From Coriaria nepalensis (taxonomy: Eukaryota > Streptophyta > Magnoliopsida > Cucurbitales > Coriariaceae): DNA of 64,000 bases. Positions 50,601-60,253 of the stretch are shown here, piece after piece. The notes beneath the pieces were generated by a model, which did not search any database, was not told the DNA's origin, and saw only the letters and a list, made by a program, of their open reading frames with translations. Each line of letters opens with the position of its first letter. The first letter of the stretch is position 1. The position numbers were made by a program, and so were the translations under genes. The stretch covers positions 8,943,501-9,007,500 of the forward strand of contig CP114500.1 in NCBI GenBank assembly GCA_027186245.1, read 5' to 3'.

Positions 50601-51030
50601 ACTTTAACTGGTGGTAGATTAGCGAAATTCGGATTCTCCTTTGCCATCTTCTATGCAGAAATTAGATAATTTCTCGGTCGAAAAAGATAAACAAGCAAAG
50701 CAAAAACTTTCATAATAAATAGCATAAAACAATGCGCTTGACTCAAAGTGGAGTCGCTTTATCGATTTGATGATTAATAAGTGGTTAATCCTGAATGACC
50801 TGAATGCGCAGGAGGAGGTCAGAGCTGTGCTTCTTTTCGAACCTGTGATTGGAGAAGTTGGCGCGAGCATCTTCGATTTTCTGAACCTCTTCCGGAGCAG
50901 CAACGTCTGGATCAAAAACCCACACTTGACGACCGACATGATTATTCAGACTCCGAACCCATCTCGATCCATCTCCATCTCCATCTCCATCTCCAACCAC
51001 TGTATCTGCCCCACTCTTCAGCTTCCACAT
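26654..51030 (-). CDS. CAS-like: Oxidosqualene cyclase, cycloartenol/cucurbitadienol synthase clade
   Basis: Eighteen exons: 51030-50800, 50650-50462, 50189-50100, 49900-49706, 49616-49532, 49156-48990, 39762-39574, 34007-33894, 33738-33616, 33535-33413, 33336-33238, 33079-33023, 32948-32902, 32811-32668, 32512-32335, 31815-31735, 31457-31374, 26785-26654. They join in phase to 775 aa with no stop (usual length about 760). The enzyme cyclises 2,3-oxidosqualene at the ER membrane. DCTAE is at 495-499 (catalytic Asp495), MWCHCR at 266-271, and QW repeats include QNANGGF and QAADGSW. Residues aligning with Arabidopsis CAS1 Tyr410, His477 and Ile481 are all kept (Tyr422, His489, Ile493), which favours cycloartenol. 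Many other stretches ([21 protein letters not shown]) recall cucurbitadienol synthases, so the clade is surer than the product. The C-terminus drifts ([10 protein letters not shown] where IFPIWALGEY is usual). Introns 6, 7 and 17 hold four copia elements; intron 15 holds a TRIM. Confidence 0.95.
26870..26874. repeat. Target-site duplication GATAC, left copy (element C)
   Basis: GATAC at 26870-26874 recurs at 31359-31363, flanking element C. Confidence 0.88.
26875..27069 (-). repeat. 3' LTR of element C
   Basis: It starts TG and ends CA on the + strand, adjoins the polypurine tract, and pairs with 31151-31358. Confidence 0.92.
27132..30955 (-). pseudogene. gag-pol remnant of copia element C
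   Basis: gag lies in 30955-30389 and 30344-29931 (CCHC region [14 protein letters not shown]) in different frames. Protease/pre-integrase is in 29351-29878 ([10 protein letters not shown]). Only the integrase C-terminal part (29026-29256, [19 protein letters not shown]) remains: the central catalytic part is deleted at about 29268. Reverse transcriptase is in 28070-28498 and 27815-28054 ([10 protein letters not shown]). RNase H is in 27132-27329 ([12 protein letters not shown]). Confidence 0.9.
31151..31358 (-). repeat. 5' LTR of element C
   Basis: It starts TG next to the primer-binding site. Its far end reads CCAATA where the partner reads CCAACA, so the terminal CA has mutated. GATAC follows at 31359-31363. 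Confidence 0.92.
31869..31950 (+). repeat. 5' LTR of the TRIM
   Basis: It is 82 bp, starts TG, and is followed at once by the degenerate initiator-Met primer-binding site. Confidence 0.88.
32096..32177 (+). repeat. 3' LTR of the TRIM
   Basis: It is 82 bp, 71 positions identical to 31869-31950, preceded by the purine tract and followed by the GAGAA duplication. Confidence 0.88.
34046..34050. repeat. Target-site duplication ACATA, left copy (element D)
   Basis: ACATA at 34046-34050 recurs at 39372-39376, flanking element D. Confidence 0.88.
34051..34230 (-). repeat. 3' LTR of element D
   Basis: It is 180 bp, ends TTCAACA next to the polypurine tract at 34231, and pairs with 39167-39371. Confidence 0.9.
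34238..38990 (-). pseudogene. gag-pol remnant of copia element D
   Basis: gag is in about 38990-38393 and 38367-37933 ([14 protein letters not shown]). Protease/pre-integrase is in 37339-37897. A broken integrase spans about 37330-36664 ([19 protein letters not shown]); unlike element C it keeps the central part, though with stops. Reverse transcriptase is in 35647-36057 with the YVDD region near 35520-35540. RNase H is in 34238-34819, where a segment is present twice in tandem (34491-34848 and 34849-35204). Confidence 0.88.
34491..35204. repeat. Tandem duplication of about 357 bp inside element D
   Basis: The segment starting GTACTCGAGAGTTTTAAGTC at 34491 (358 bp) starts again at 34849 and runs to about 35204. 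The copies are near identical; the second lacks a 2-bp AT near 35074 and has a few substitutions. Confidence 0.92.
39167..39371 (-). repeat. 5' LTR of element D
   Basis: It is 205 bp, bounded by the primer-binding site at 39166 and by the ACATA duplication at 39372-39376. Confidence 0.9.
40252..40256. repeat. Target-site duplication AAATG, left copy (element E)
   Basis: AAATG at 40252-40256 recurs at 45101-45105, flanking element E. Confidence 0.9.
40257..40455 (-). repeat. 3' LTR of element E
   Basis: It is 199 bp, TG...CA, adjoins the polypurine tract and pairs with 44900-45100. Confidence 0.95.
40443..44734 (-). pseudogene. gag-pol remnant of copia element E
   Basis: gag runs from about 44734. 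One in-frame TAA at 44315-44317 separates it from 44314-43127, which continues in the same frame and carries the CCHC knuckle ([14 protein letters not shown]), the protease motif ([11 protein letters not shown]) and the pre-integrase motif ([11 protein letters not shown]). Integrase is in 43130-42220 with a stop at about 42855 in the PQQNG box and a frameshift near 42650. Reverse transcriptase is in 42069-41488, the YVDD region near 41410-41430, and RT-RNase H in 41150-40443 ([12 protein letters not shown]). Confidence 0.92.
44900..45100 (-). repeat. 5' LTR of element E
   Basis: It is 201 bp, with the primer-binding site directly adjoining at 44899, and is followed by AAATG at 45101-45105. 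Confidence 0.95.
45214..45218. repeat. Target-site duplication ATTAC, left copy (element F)
   Basis: ATTAC at 45214-45218 recurs at 48675-48679, flanking element F. Confidence 0.9.
45219..45449 (-). repeat. 3' LTR of element F
   Basis: It is 231 bp and pairs without gaps with 48444-48674. Confidence 0.94.
45457..48150 (-). pseudogene. gag-pol remnant of copia element F with a gag-integrase deletion fusion
   Basis: gag pieces lie in about 48400-47968. Frame 47876-47562 runs from gag ([16 protein letters not shown]) straight into integrase ([12 protein letters not shown], then [11 protein letters not shown]) at about 47743, so an internal deletion removed the CCHC knuckle, protease, pre-integrase and the first two integrase acidic residues but kept the frame. 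Integrase C-terminus is in 47584-47348 ([12 protein letters not shown]). Reverse transcriptase is in 46777-46490 and 46290-45919. RNase H is in 45738-45457 ([13 protein letters not shown]). Confidence 0.9.
48444..48674 (-). repeat. 5' LTR of element F
   Basis: It is 231 bp and starts TG at the base next to the primer-binding site. ATTAC follows at 48675-48679. Confidence 0.94.
50098..50099 (-). other. Non-canonical GC splice donor, cyclase intron 3
   Basis: Exon 3 ends CAG at 50100 and the intron begins GCAAGG, not GT. The reading frame needs this border (YLYNHQ joins NKDGGWG, the conserved order in the family). The rest of the donor (CAG|GCAAG) fits the strong consensus typical of GC-AG introns. 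Confidence 0.88.
50969..50992. repeat. Coding hexanucleotide repeat (CCATCT)4
   Basis: Four CCATCT units on the + strand encode a Gly-Asp-Gly-Asp run near cyclase residues 13-20 on the - strand. Confidence 0.88.
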
Positions 51031-51829
51031 TCTTCTTCCCTCCGCCTAACCAGGCCTGCAACATAAATTAATGATTGTCATCCCAATGAAGATAATAAAC
51101 GACATGTCGTATGTTCGTTTGTGAAGCATGTATGACCACATGTCGTCCGATTTGCTTAGCTGTTCAGAACCATACTAATTTTCTTGAATTAAGATACGAC
51201 ACGTGTACAAGTTATCACGAAAAGCGCTCTGTATATAAATTCAGAAAATGCGTAATCAGTAGGCTCCGCCGTTTCTCTCTCTTAACTTCAATTTTTTATT
51301 CACTCTTTATTTTAGCCAAATTATCTCTTCATTACCGGGAAAGAAAAAGAAAAATTAGGAAAAACTCTGGAACTGGATCCGGCTTCTCTCTGCTTTGAAT
51401 CCTTGCTGAAAGAGACAAAGAGGTAAGGTTGAAGGTATTTTATCACTACGTTTATGAATTGTCAATTATACTTGCAAACAATTTTAGGTTTCCTTTCTTC
51501 CATTTTCTTCATTTTCCTTCGAGCTATTACTTGTTGCTCTTGCTTTTCGGTATGCGTTGTTGATACTTTGTTGATATATTTCCCCTATGATTGATCTACT
51601 TATGTTGCTGTCTAGGAAGCAGAAGAAGAATGCGAAAAAATAAGATGGGGTTTCAGGGTTAGGGTTTATACTCATATGCATACATATTTTACTGTCTGTC
51701 TTACACTCTTGTCAGATTGGTTCTTGTTTCTGCTTTCAAGCTCTATCGGCTCTCACGTATCTGTTATGTCCATGGCGTGAATTATATTTTCTTATTGTTA
51801 CTCGTCTTTGGACTTTGATACAGATAATC
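51031..51829. promoter_or_regulatory. Divergent promoter region, cyclase (-) and FAM32A (+), with a FAM32A 5' UTR intron
   Basis: The two start codons are 799 bp apart. About half of that looks like FAM32A leader: a likely 5' UTR exon ends AAAGAG at 51421 before GTAAGG, and an acceptor ACAG at 51821-51824 lies just before the ATG. The shared upstream sequence may thus be only about 200-400 bp. Transcript ends are inferred. Confidence 0.55.
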
Positions 51830-53240
51830 ATGTCTGCCTATGAGAATGTTGTTGTTGGGAAGTTGAAACTTAAGGGAAAAGCCCTTGATGTGAAGGCAGG
51901 TGGGATCAAGAAGAAAAATAAACATAAGAAGCATCATGATGAACAATCTCGAGTCACAGAAAATGATCTTGCAGTAGGTATGCTGTCCTCCTCCTCCTGT
52001 GATGGATTCTTTTTTTCTTTTTGGGTGGGTGAGATGGAGAGTTGGATTCAATTGTTTTGAGGTTTTTTTTTTTTAATGACATTCTCGAAAAACCCCATCT
52101 GGAGGGAGCACCATGTACTGCCTTTTTAGCATTTAATTACATTTTCCCCCTAATTAAATTTGGTGCTTGTTCTAACAAGATGGCTGGATTGGGATACATA
52201 GGGTTATTGTAGGCTAATCTCTGCACTAGGTCTGGTAAGCTGTGTGCATGACTAATGGGCGTTTCCTTGCAAGTGAATTGATATTGTGGTTCTTTGACAA
52301 TGGACGCATACCCTATATGAGAGTTGAGTCTTACTCGTGTACATTTTTCCTTTTTAATCAAGCTAACTGTAGCCAACCTTTTGCCTCTGGAAACTTTTGA
52401 AACTTTTCTTCTATTGTTCTAATAGGTTCTCCTATTACGAGTACCCTTGGTTCACTTGGGTGGAAATCAGTTCGCTGTTTTTCGGTGTCGTTTCTCATCA
52501 ATAAAAATACTTCAAATTGACATATCCTTTCAAGACATATTAACACCATCTGATATGGATGGTTATATAGAATGATACTTCAAACAACACGTCAAATACA
52601 AAACTTATATTCTTTGTGGCCTTGAAAGTAGATTATGTGTAATGGTTAAGACGGAAAACTGCAATATTCATTCTCAGGGAATTGATACATTTGAGCACTA
52701 ATCTCAGATTTTGTTAGCTACTAAGAGTTAATTATATGTTTTCCTAGACATTTGGACCAGGCTACGTGACCAAATTATTTTTAATCAATGATGATATTCA
52801 TTTTGCATTTCAGCCTGTCAACCAACTTCATGAGCTATTCTACTACTAGTACTTAGTGAAATGTTTGATTGTCCAGTGATTTCGGATCCTTTTGTTTTTC
52901 CACTCTTTTGTTGATAGTAAAAACCATTGTATGTTGAGAACACAACCTGTTTTTGACAAAAGTTGGTTATTGATTAGATGGGAGTTCCAAACTGTCTGAT
53001 GATCCCAATGAGGAAGACGTTGATGATGGCCAGAAATCAAGTGGGGATAGGAAGACTGCTCACTACGATGACCATTTAACACCTGCGGAGAAGAGATACA
53101 TCGAACAGAGGGAGCAACTTGATGTGAACAGATTGGCCAAGATAGCTAACAAATCTCACCGGGACAGGATCCAGGATTTCAACCAGTATTTGGCAAACAT
53201 GAGTGAGCATTATGACATCCCAAAAGTTGGTCCCGGTTAA
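51830..53240 (+). CDS. FAM32A: FAM32A-like protein
   Basis: Two exons, 51830-51977 and 52978-53240, join in phase to 136 aa. The start (MSAYENVVVGKLKLKGKALD), the following Lys-rich stretch (GGIKKKNKHKK) and the C-terminal block (HLTPAEKRYIEQREQLD; SHRDRIQDFNQYLANMSEHY; IPKVGPG) match the conserved eukaryotic FAM32A family, and length is normal. In metazoans FAM32A is a nuclear splicing-associated factor found in late spliceosomes; the same role in plants is inference. It is divergent from the cyclase gene and has a likely 5' UTR intron, common in plant housekeeping genes. Confidence 0.93.
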
Positions 53241-54087
53241 TTTACTCAAGAAGAGAGTTTCATGTTATTTCTTTTGCTTTTGGGTGGAGCTAGAACTTTC
53301 AATCTGTTTCGTGTAAGCAAAAAGAGTGACCTCTTATGTAGTATGCGAGTGAAGTTATAATTCACCTCAGGTCGTGTTCATGTACTGGAATGGAGCTAAT
53401 TGAAGTTTACCAGCATATCCTTGTATTGTCTGTCGAATTATACAATGATTTGTTCTGGTTGCAAGAACGTAGCGTTCCTCCATACTTAAAATGCTGATTG
53501 CTGAAAAGAAATTGGCTACTAGAAATTAAGTATTAACGAACTCCATTCTGTTTGGTTAGGCTACTGCCAATGCCATGACCATGACCCAGGTTCTCTCTCA
53601 CTTTCATTGACCATAGCCATCCATTAATTAAGAGCAACACTTGACTTGACAATCCAGCCTCATTCCAGTGAGGCCATTCTCCTTGGAGTTGGAGTTGTAG
53701 ACTTGTACTAGTTAAGTTAGTTTTAAAGAGAGGGGCGGAGGGTTCAAGTGAAGAGTCCCCTCGTTTTCATCGACATCACACCACCTCCTCCTCCTTCTCT
53801 TGCCTCTCCCCTCCTCCTAATCTCAACGACTCCCACCCACTCTCTCTCTTTTCTCTCTTTTCCCCTCCCCTTTCCCTTCCCGCATTCTCTCTCTCTCTCT
53901 CTCTCTCTCTCATTTCCGGCCTCCATTTTCTTTTTGCAGGTAAATTAAGAGCGAACTCCACTACTGCTAGCTACATCCACATGCGTTCATCCGCCTCCAT
54001 TACTCTCAAACTACTTCTCTGTCCTCTTCTTACTCAATTTAGTTTATTTTCTTCATTTTCAGAACCTCCTTGTCCGAACCCAACCTA
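53241..54087. other. Intergenic region and leader of the biotin carboxylase gene
   Basis: It holds the FAM32A 3' UTR and then the promoter and leader of the next gene. A CT array (53887-53911) sits in a strongly pyrimidine-rich tract (about 53765-53925), typical of plant 5' UTRs. A donor at about 53940 (GCAG|GTAAAT) and an acceptor TTTCAG at 54060 suggest a 5' UTR intron. Confidence 0.55.
53887..53911. repeat. (CT)n microsatellite in the biotin carboxylase leader
   Basis: About twelve CT units lie just upstream of the inferred 5' UTR donor. Confidence 0.85.
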
Positions 54088-56509
54088 ATGGATGCCATTA
54101 TGCCCGCCTGCAAATCTATCACTGCACCTCCTCCAATTGTAAGTCCCTCTTCCCTCTCTCATCTGTTATTCTGAGATACCGCTCCCGCTCCCACATAGGT
54201 TACGAAATGGATGAATCGAGCCATTAATTCTTCGAGCTTGTCTTCTTCACTTTTCAAGGATCTGTTCGTGGGCACAAATAGAGGAATAAGGAGCTCGCAA
54301 TGTACTTTCATGAGCGGGAACACCGTTAACACTCCCAGGAAAAGATCTCATGCTGCTCAAAGGTCTCGTAAATCTACTAGGAACGCCAAAGGCCTTCAAG
54401 TCGTGTGCCGCTCTGAAAAAATTCTGATAGCAAACAGAGGAGAAATTGCTGTTCGCGTCATTCGTACTGCTCATGAGCTGGGGATACCTTGTGTGGCTGT
54501 TTACTCAACCATAGACAAGGACGCTCTTCATGTCAAACTCGCTGATGAATCTGTGTGCATTGGGGAAGCGCCAAGTAACCAATCGTAAGGCCTCACAACT
54601 TTCTATCTACTTTACCCAATCACAGCACTACCATTCACATTCATGCACCAAGCTACCATCTCTACATTTAAGCTCTAGACCTTAAGTAGGAAGCTGTAGA
54701 TCTAAATTTTATCATGCATTTCTGCCCGTATGAGTTGCAGCTTTCCTTAATTTTTCTGCGGAAAAATCTGAAGATTTAGATTTACCTTGAGACAGTGTAT
54801 CTAACTTGAGGATTCTATCTAGTAATTTCTCTGCTTGGGTTTTTATTCTTAAAATTCTTTGCGACCTCTTGGAAATTTATAGTCAATTCTGTAGATGTTA
54901 GTCAGCTAACGTTGGCTTTTCGTTGTATAGGTACTTGTTGATTCCCAATGTTCTGTCAGCTGCTATTAGCCGGAAATGTACAATGCTGCATCCTGGATAC
55001 GGTTTTCTTGCTGAAAATGCTGTGTTTGTTGAAATGTGCAGAGAACATGGAATCAACTTTATCGGGCCTAATGTAAGTGCTAATGATAAAAATTCACAAT
55101 ATATGTTAAACCAGCCCTCTGCGAACCAAATTGAGTAATCTTTTGAGGATATGCTTGTTAATGATTTTACTTACTGTAATGGTAATAGCATTAAAAATTC
55201 AAAATCCTTTGATGCGATTTGCAGCCTGACAGTATCCGTGTTATGGGCGATAAATCAACAGCCAGAGAGACGATGAAAAAGGCCGGTGTTCCCACTGTAC
55301 CAGGAAGTGATGGGTTATTACAGGTATAATGTCTGTCATAACAAATTATAGTCTCAGCAACTTCTCTGTAGTAAGTAATAACATAGCCATTGTTTCTTTC
55401 ATCTGTTGACCTCTTCACAATATCATTTCTAGAGTACTGAAGAAGCAATCAAGCTTGCCCATGAGATTGGTTACCCTGTGATGATCAAGGTAACTTACTG
55501 TTTTTTCTTTATAAATTTCTCTCTGATGATTATAAAACGAACTTGATAATAGAATTCAAACCTGCTCCTAACTTAATAGGCCATAAATTTTCTCGGGGCC
55601 ATAAGAAAAAATATAAATGACACGAGTTTTCTTCATGCATCTGGAAACTAGACAAAATGAAGTGGGAGAAATACAATACTGGTCAAATCAGAATGTCGAA
55701 CAATTTATACAGTTAGGTGCCTATATATCAGTAAAGTTAGACAACTGCTTCTGCAGATTTATCTGAACTATATGAGCTATTCTGGCGAATAAAATAAAAA
55801 AAAGGAAGAGTGGAGTAAGTGGGAGAAATCTTTGGTGTTTCTTGTTATAAGTTTGGTATATCTCTTTGCTTTTTCTGAGATACGAAAAATTGATGATGTA
55901 ATATCTGCTTGCAAATTCTGGGTTAGTGTCTTCAAATCCAAATTTAAGCTCTGTCAGTATTATGTGAAATGACAATATTTACTACTATGAAGGCAACAGC
56001 TGGCGGTGGAGGACGTGGCATGCGACTTGCAAAAGTACCTGATGAATTTGTGAAGCTGTTGCAGGTACTTCACAATTTACTTTCATTCGAAGATTCCTTT
56101 TTGCTATAATTTTCCTTGCTATTAATAGATCACTTTGAAAGATGATTCTCTTTCTTCATATTCAACAGTATCTGTAAAGTGATTTCGTTTTTCTGTGTTT
56201 CCTTCCGAATATGTCATGTATTCTTTCTAATCTTTTAGAACATAGCAAATATCGTAGTTAATACAGGAACCTTTATCTGCACTCAATAAAGCCAGTCATT
56301 GAGTTTTGGTTCATTTTATTTTCTCGCAGCAAGCTAAGAGTGAAGCTGCAGCTGCATTTGGAAATGATGGAGTTTATTTGGAAAAGTACATTCAAAACCC
56401 AAGGCATATTGAATTCCAGGTAATTTTAGTGTGGCTATATATATCTACGCTTCTCTTTTCTTTTTCTTATTTTTGAAAGTCCATAGTTTTCTGAAGTAAA
56501 TGCAAGTTC

Positions 56510-56565
<56 letters not shown>

Positions 56566-59500
56566 TTCAGTAGAGTACAAGGCCTTGGAAACGGCCATTG
56601 ATTGAATGGACGCGTTTATGGACTGTACCCAATATTATATTTCATCTACAAATGGAATAATGGTTTAGTTCTTCGCATTTGTTCAAAAGATACCTGGCAT
56701 TGGAGTCCGCCTGTGCCTGGTCCAGCCAATGCAAAGGCAGGTAACTAAGACTAATAATACTGATCTCATGAAGAGATGAGAAAATGAAATATTGTTGTCT
56801 GCTTGGACTTTTTGGTTTAAGGGACAGTTTCAGAATAGAATAGAGGGAAGGAATGATTATGACTGCTTCGCTTTGTTATTCATGTGTTTCATTCCTTTAT
56901 TTTGTGTCAGCTATTAGTATCTTCCTATTCGATTCATTTGTCGTTTGTTCCAAGTTTATAGTTAGTTGATGTGCTTATCCCTAACCATTTACTTCTCTAG
57001 GTTCTTGCTGATAAATATGGCAATGTAGTTCACTTTGGAGAGCGTGATTGTAGCATTCAGGTATTGTTGACTACCACTTTCCATCCCTTTTTCCTGTGTC
57101 ATACTGTTAGACTCATTCGATAGAAGGTGGTATATTCAGCTATCAAAGTACCACTTGATTTTCCCAACATAGTGTTATAACCAGATTGATCTCCTCTCCA
57201 ATTCTCTTGAGATTTGGAGGAAGATCAATTCCTTCAAAATATGTATTTTCATGAGAAATTTTGTGATTTCTTTCTTTGATTTTATGTTTAGGGATTAAAG
57301 AAAATTACTAATTATATTTTGGAATGAGAAAAGTCCAAAGAAAAAAGTGATTGAATCAAAACCCCCAAGTAGCACTAATATGATGATTTCAAAGCATAAA
57401 TTCAATAATTATAGCGTTAAAAAATAGCTCTAATAGAACAAATATCTTAATATTAAGAAAAGCTGATCATGTTTCCATCACCTTTATTACTTTTATATAT
57501 AAAATCAGAAAGATTGGCTTATAAAATCACTGAGTTCAAATTATGCAGCGACGGAATCAAAAGCTGCTTGAAGAAGCACCTTCTCCTGCATTGACTCCTG
57601 AGCTGCGGAAAGCTATGGGTGATGCTGCAGTTGCTGCTGCAGCTTCTATAGGTTACATTGGAGTCGGAACTGTTGAGTTTCTATTGGATGAAAGAGGCTC
57701 TTTCTACTTTATGGAAATGAACACGCGAATCCAGGTTACATTAAGTTATTGATTGTTTGGATATGAACAAGTAGGATTGAGAACAAACCAGATTCTTGAA
57801 TCCATATCTTCTACTGAATTACACCTTCAGGTCGAGCATCCTGTGACAGAAATGATTTCGTCTGTTGACTTGATTGAAGAACAAATTCGTGTAGCTATGG
57901 GAGAAAAACTACGATACAGACAGGTATAACAGATGGGATATATTAGATAACGGTCCTCTGCCCGAAACACAACATATTCAATTTGTCAGTGAGTTTTGTT
58001 GCAGGGAGATATTGTGCTTAGAGGACACTCGATTGAATGTCGTATCAATGCAGAAGATGCATTTAAAGGATTCCGACCTGGTCCCGGTATGTTCCTGTAA
58101 TCATGAATGTACAGATAATATCCTCCAACCTGTTCGTTTATAGTTTCAGTTCCCCAAATTGTAAGATTGGTTTTCACCATACACATACTCCAGAAATGTT
58201 TTTCAATATTTCAAGAGATCTTGAAAAGGAAAAGAAAAAACAGAAAGAGAGAACGAGTAACAAAATAACTGATCTCATGCACAAGTTCTCTAATGTATTA
58301 TTCTTGATCAACAGGTAGAATAACAGCATATTTACCCTCTGGAGGTCCATTTGTGAGAATGGATAGCCATGTCTACACTGATTATGTAGTGCCTCCCAGC
58401 TACGATTCCCTTCTTGGAAAGGTTGAGTTCCATTTTTCTGTCTCAGTATTGGGTGACCTGTACAGTTCACGTCATTCTACTTCAAAGGAAATAAATGAAG
58501 AAAAAGAGAAAAGGCAATGTAGTGATCATTCTGGCTGTACAGAAAAGTGGCAACTTTTGCAAATTTTTACTTCTCTGAACATAAATGATTCCCTTTCACT
58601 TTAATGTCTTTTATGGTCAGTTGTGATTTTCGTATTTAATGAAGTTGATTGTCTTGTCACATGTTTTCTGTCACCATGAATCTCGCTTATTTTATCTCTG
58701 GCTACTCTGATAATGTAAATTAATCCCGTCATTGTACTCCACTAGATTAAAACCCTAACAGCTTATTTTATCTCTGGCTACTCTGTATCTTATATTGCAG
58801 CTTATTGTATGGGCTCCAACGCGAGAAAAGGCAATTGAGCGCATGAAAAGGGCTCTTGATGACACCATCATAACAGGTTCTTGCCACCTTTATATGTTAT
58901 TACTTGTTTCATCAAGTATCTGAAGTAGTTAGTTTCATTACTTTTTTAATATTTTTTTTAATTATTTGACTTTTTGGGGGTTACACAGGGGTTCCTACAA
59001 CCATCGACTACCATAAGCTCATCCTTGATATAGAGGTAAGCAAAACTCTAGCGAGCTCATATTCCGCTTTCATATATTGGAAAATATCTTTATCTAGTAC
59101 ATATGTATCAAATATCACTTTTGTCTCAAAGAATGTGCAATAATATTGACTTGGGAATAGAATCACTAACAATGCTAATTTTCATTTAAAACAGGATTTC
59201 AGAAATGGCAAGGTCGATACTGCTTTTATTCCGAAACATGAAGAGGAATTAGCAGAGGTAAGAACCTGATGTAGTTGCGTCAATGATTTTTGTTTGTATG
59301 ATTAGTCAAATTCTTCGATTTTTTTTATGTAAATTACAAAGATTTTCTTTCCAATTTGCTCCTGTATTATACTGCTTTCTAATTGAGATGGACCCATACA
59401 CCTTTTCTGCTGATTATCCGACTTCCTTGCAAGGAAGCAGGTACCTAAAAGAAAAGAATAAGATAGCATCACCTCCATCTTTTCTACTCTGATCAGCTTG

Positions 59501-59705
59501 CATGGATTTACAACCCAGTTTTAAACTTTCTTAAGGTCTTGAGATTTCATCTGCTTTGTACCCAAATGACGAGACAGAAGTAGAACAAATAGACTGTTTT
59601 TTCTTTGGGCAATTTGTGCAGTATCTCACTTTGGAGCTCTCTTTTATGATCAGAAGACTTACTGTTGCTTTTTTGTGAAAACAGCCCCATTCAGTTGTGC
59701 GATGA
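54088..59705 (+). CDS. CAC2: Plastid biotin carboxylase subunit of acetyl-CoA carboxylase
   Basis: Sixteen exons: 54088-54138, 54199-54584, 54931-55072, 55225-55323, 55433-55489, 55993-56064, 56330-56419, 57001-57060, 57549-57734, 57831-57923, 58005-58086, 58315-58421, 58801-58876, 58989-59035, 59195-59257, 59685-59705. They give 543 aa, close to Arabidopsis CAC2. Residues 1 to about 85 are Ser/Arg/Lys-rich, a chloroplast transit peptide. The biotin carboxylase domain starts at about 88 ([15 protein letters not shown]), followed by the ATP-grasp Gly-rich loop (GGGGRGM), the [10 protein letters not shown] block and [14 protein letters not shown] with catalytic residues. The enzyme carboxylates biotin on the carrier protein with ATP and bicarbonate, the first half-reaction of fatty acid synthesis in the stroma. 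The last exon codes only PHSVVR. No damage is seen. Confidence 0.97.
56514..56565. repeat. Compound (AC)n(AT)n microsatellite in a CAC2 intron
   Basis: About 16 AC units (to 56545) are followed by about 10 AT units, in the intron between exons 7 and 8. Confidence 0.88.
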
Positions 59706-60222
59706 AGCCTACTAATGATCTAGCTGGAGTGGCTGCTTAGATGATTATCGTGCTATGAAAATGGCAATTATTTTCAGTAATTCGACCCTCCTCGAAGCTA
59801 GTGTTCGGCGTGTGATTGATTCACCACCATGTTCTTTGTTAGTTTCTATATGTTGCTTTTTTTTTTTTTTGGCCTAGAGTTGGGGGCAATTTTTGTTATA
59901 ATATTAACTTTTTTTGACGTTCCTGACGTGGCAGTATATTATATGAGAATTTTGTTATGCTAAAGACACTTCCTCATGGTCTCCAGTCGCAACCTGCTTG
60001 CAAACTGTAGCAGTAAACTCTGATCGGAATTATACAATTACCTTATCTATATACCTGAAGGGTTGGTGAAATAATATCACATTCATTTTCAGTTTCATTC
60101 AATGCTACCATCCGAATGAGTCACACCCACTACGCGGTTTGAAGGAAACATTAGACAGGAGAATGAAACTGCACAGAATAAGTATATAATTCAAAGAAAC
60201 GTTGGGCCAAATACAAAAGTGG

Positions 60223-60253
<31 letters not shown>

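Noticed and set aside
50369..50647. [13 protein letters not shown] as the start of a separate short gene
   Set aside because: A good acceptor (TGCATAG) lies just upstream, the codons continue directly from exon 1 of the cyclase, and the ATG aligns inside the conserved second exon of oxidosqualene cyclases.
26654..51030. Cyclase locus as a retrotransposon-wrecked pseudogene
   Set aside because: All exons join in phase with plausible splice sites and every catalytic motif is present; the elements lie only in introns.
53744..53961. Arg/Glu-rich - strand frames and a Pro/Ser-rich + strand frame
   Set aside because: They are translations of a low-complexity CT/GA tract in the CAC2 leader.
26654..59705. 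A triterpene biosynthetic gene cluster around the cyclase
   Set aside because: The neighbours (HAC1, FAM32A, CAC2) are housekeeping genes; no P450, acyltransferase or glycosyltransferase is present in the window.
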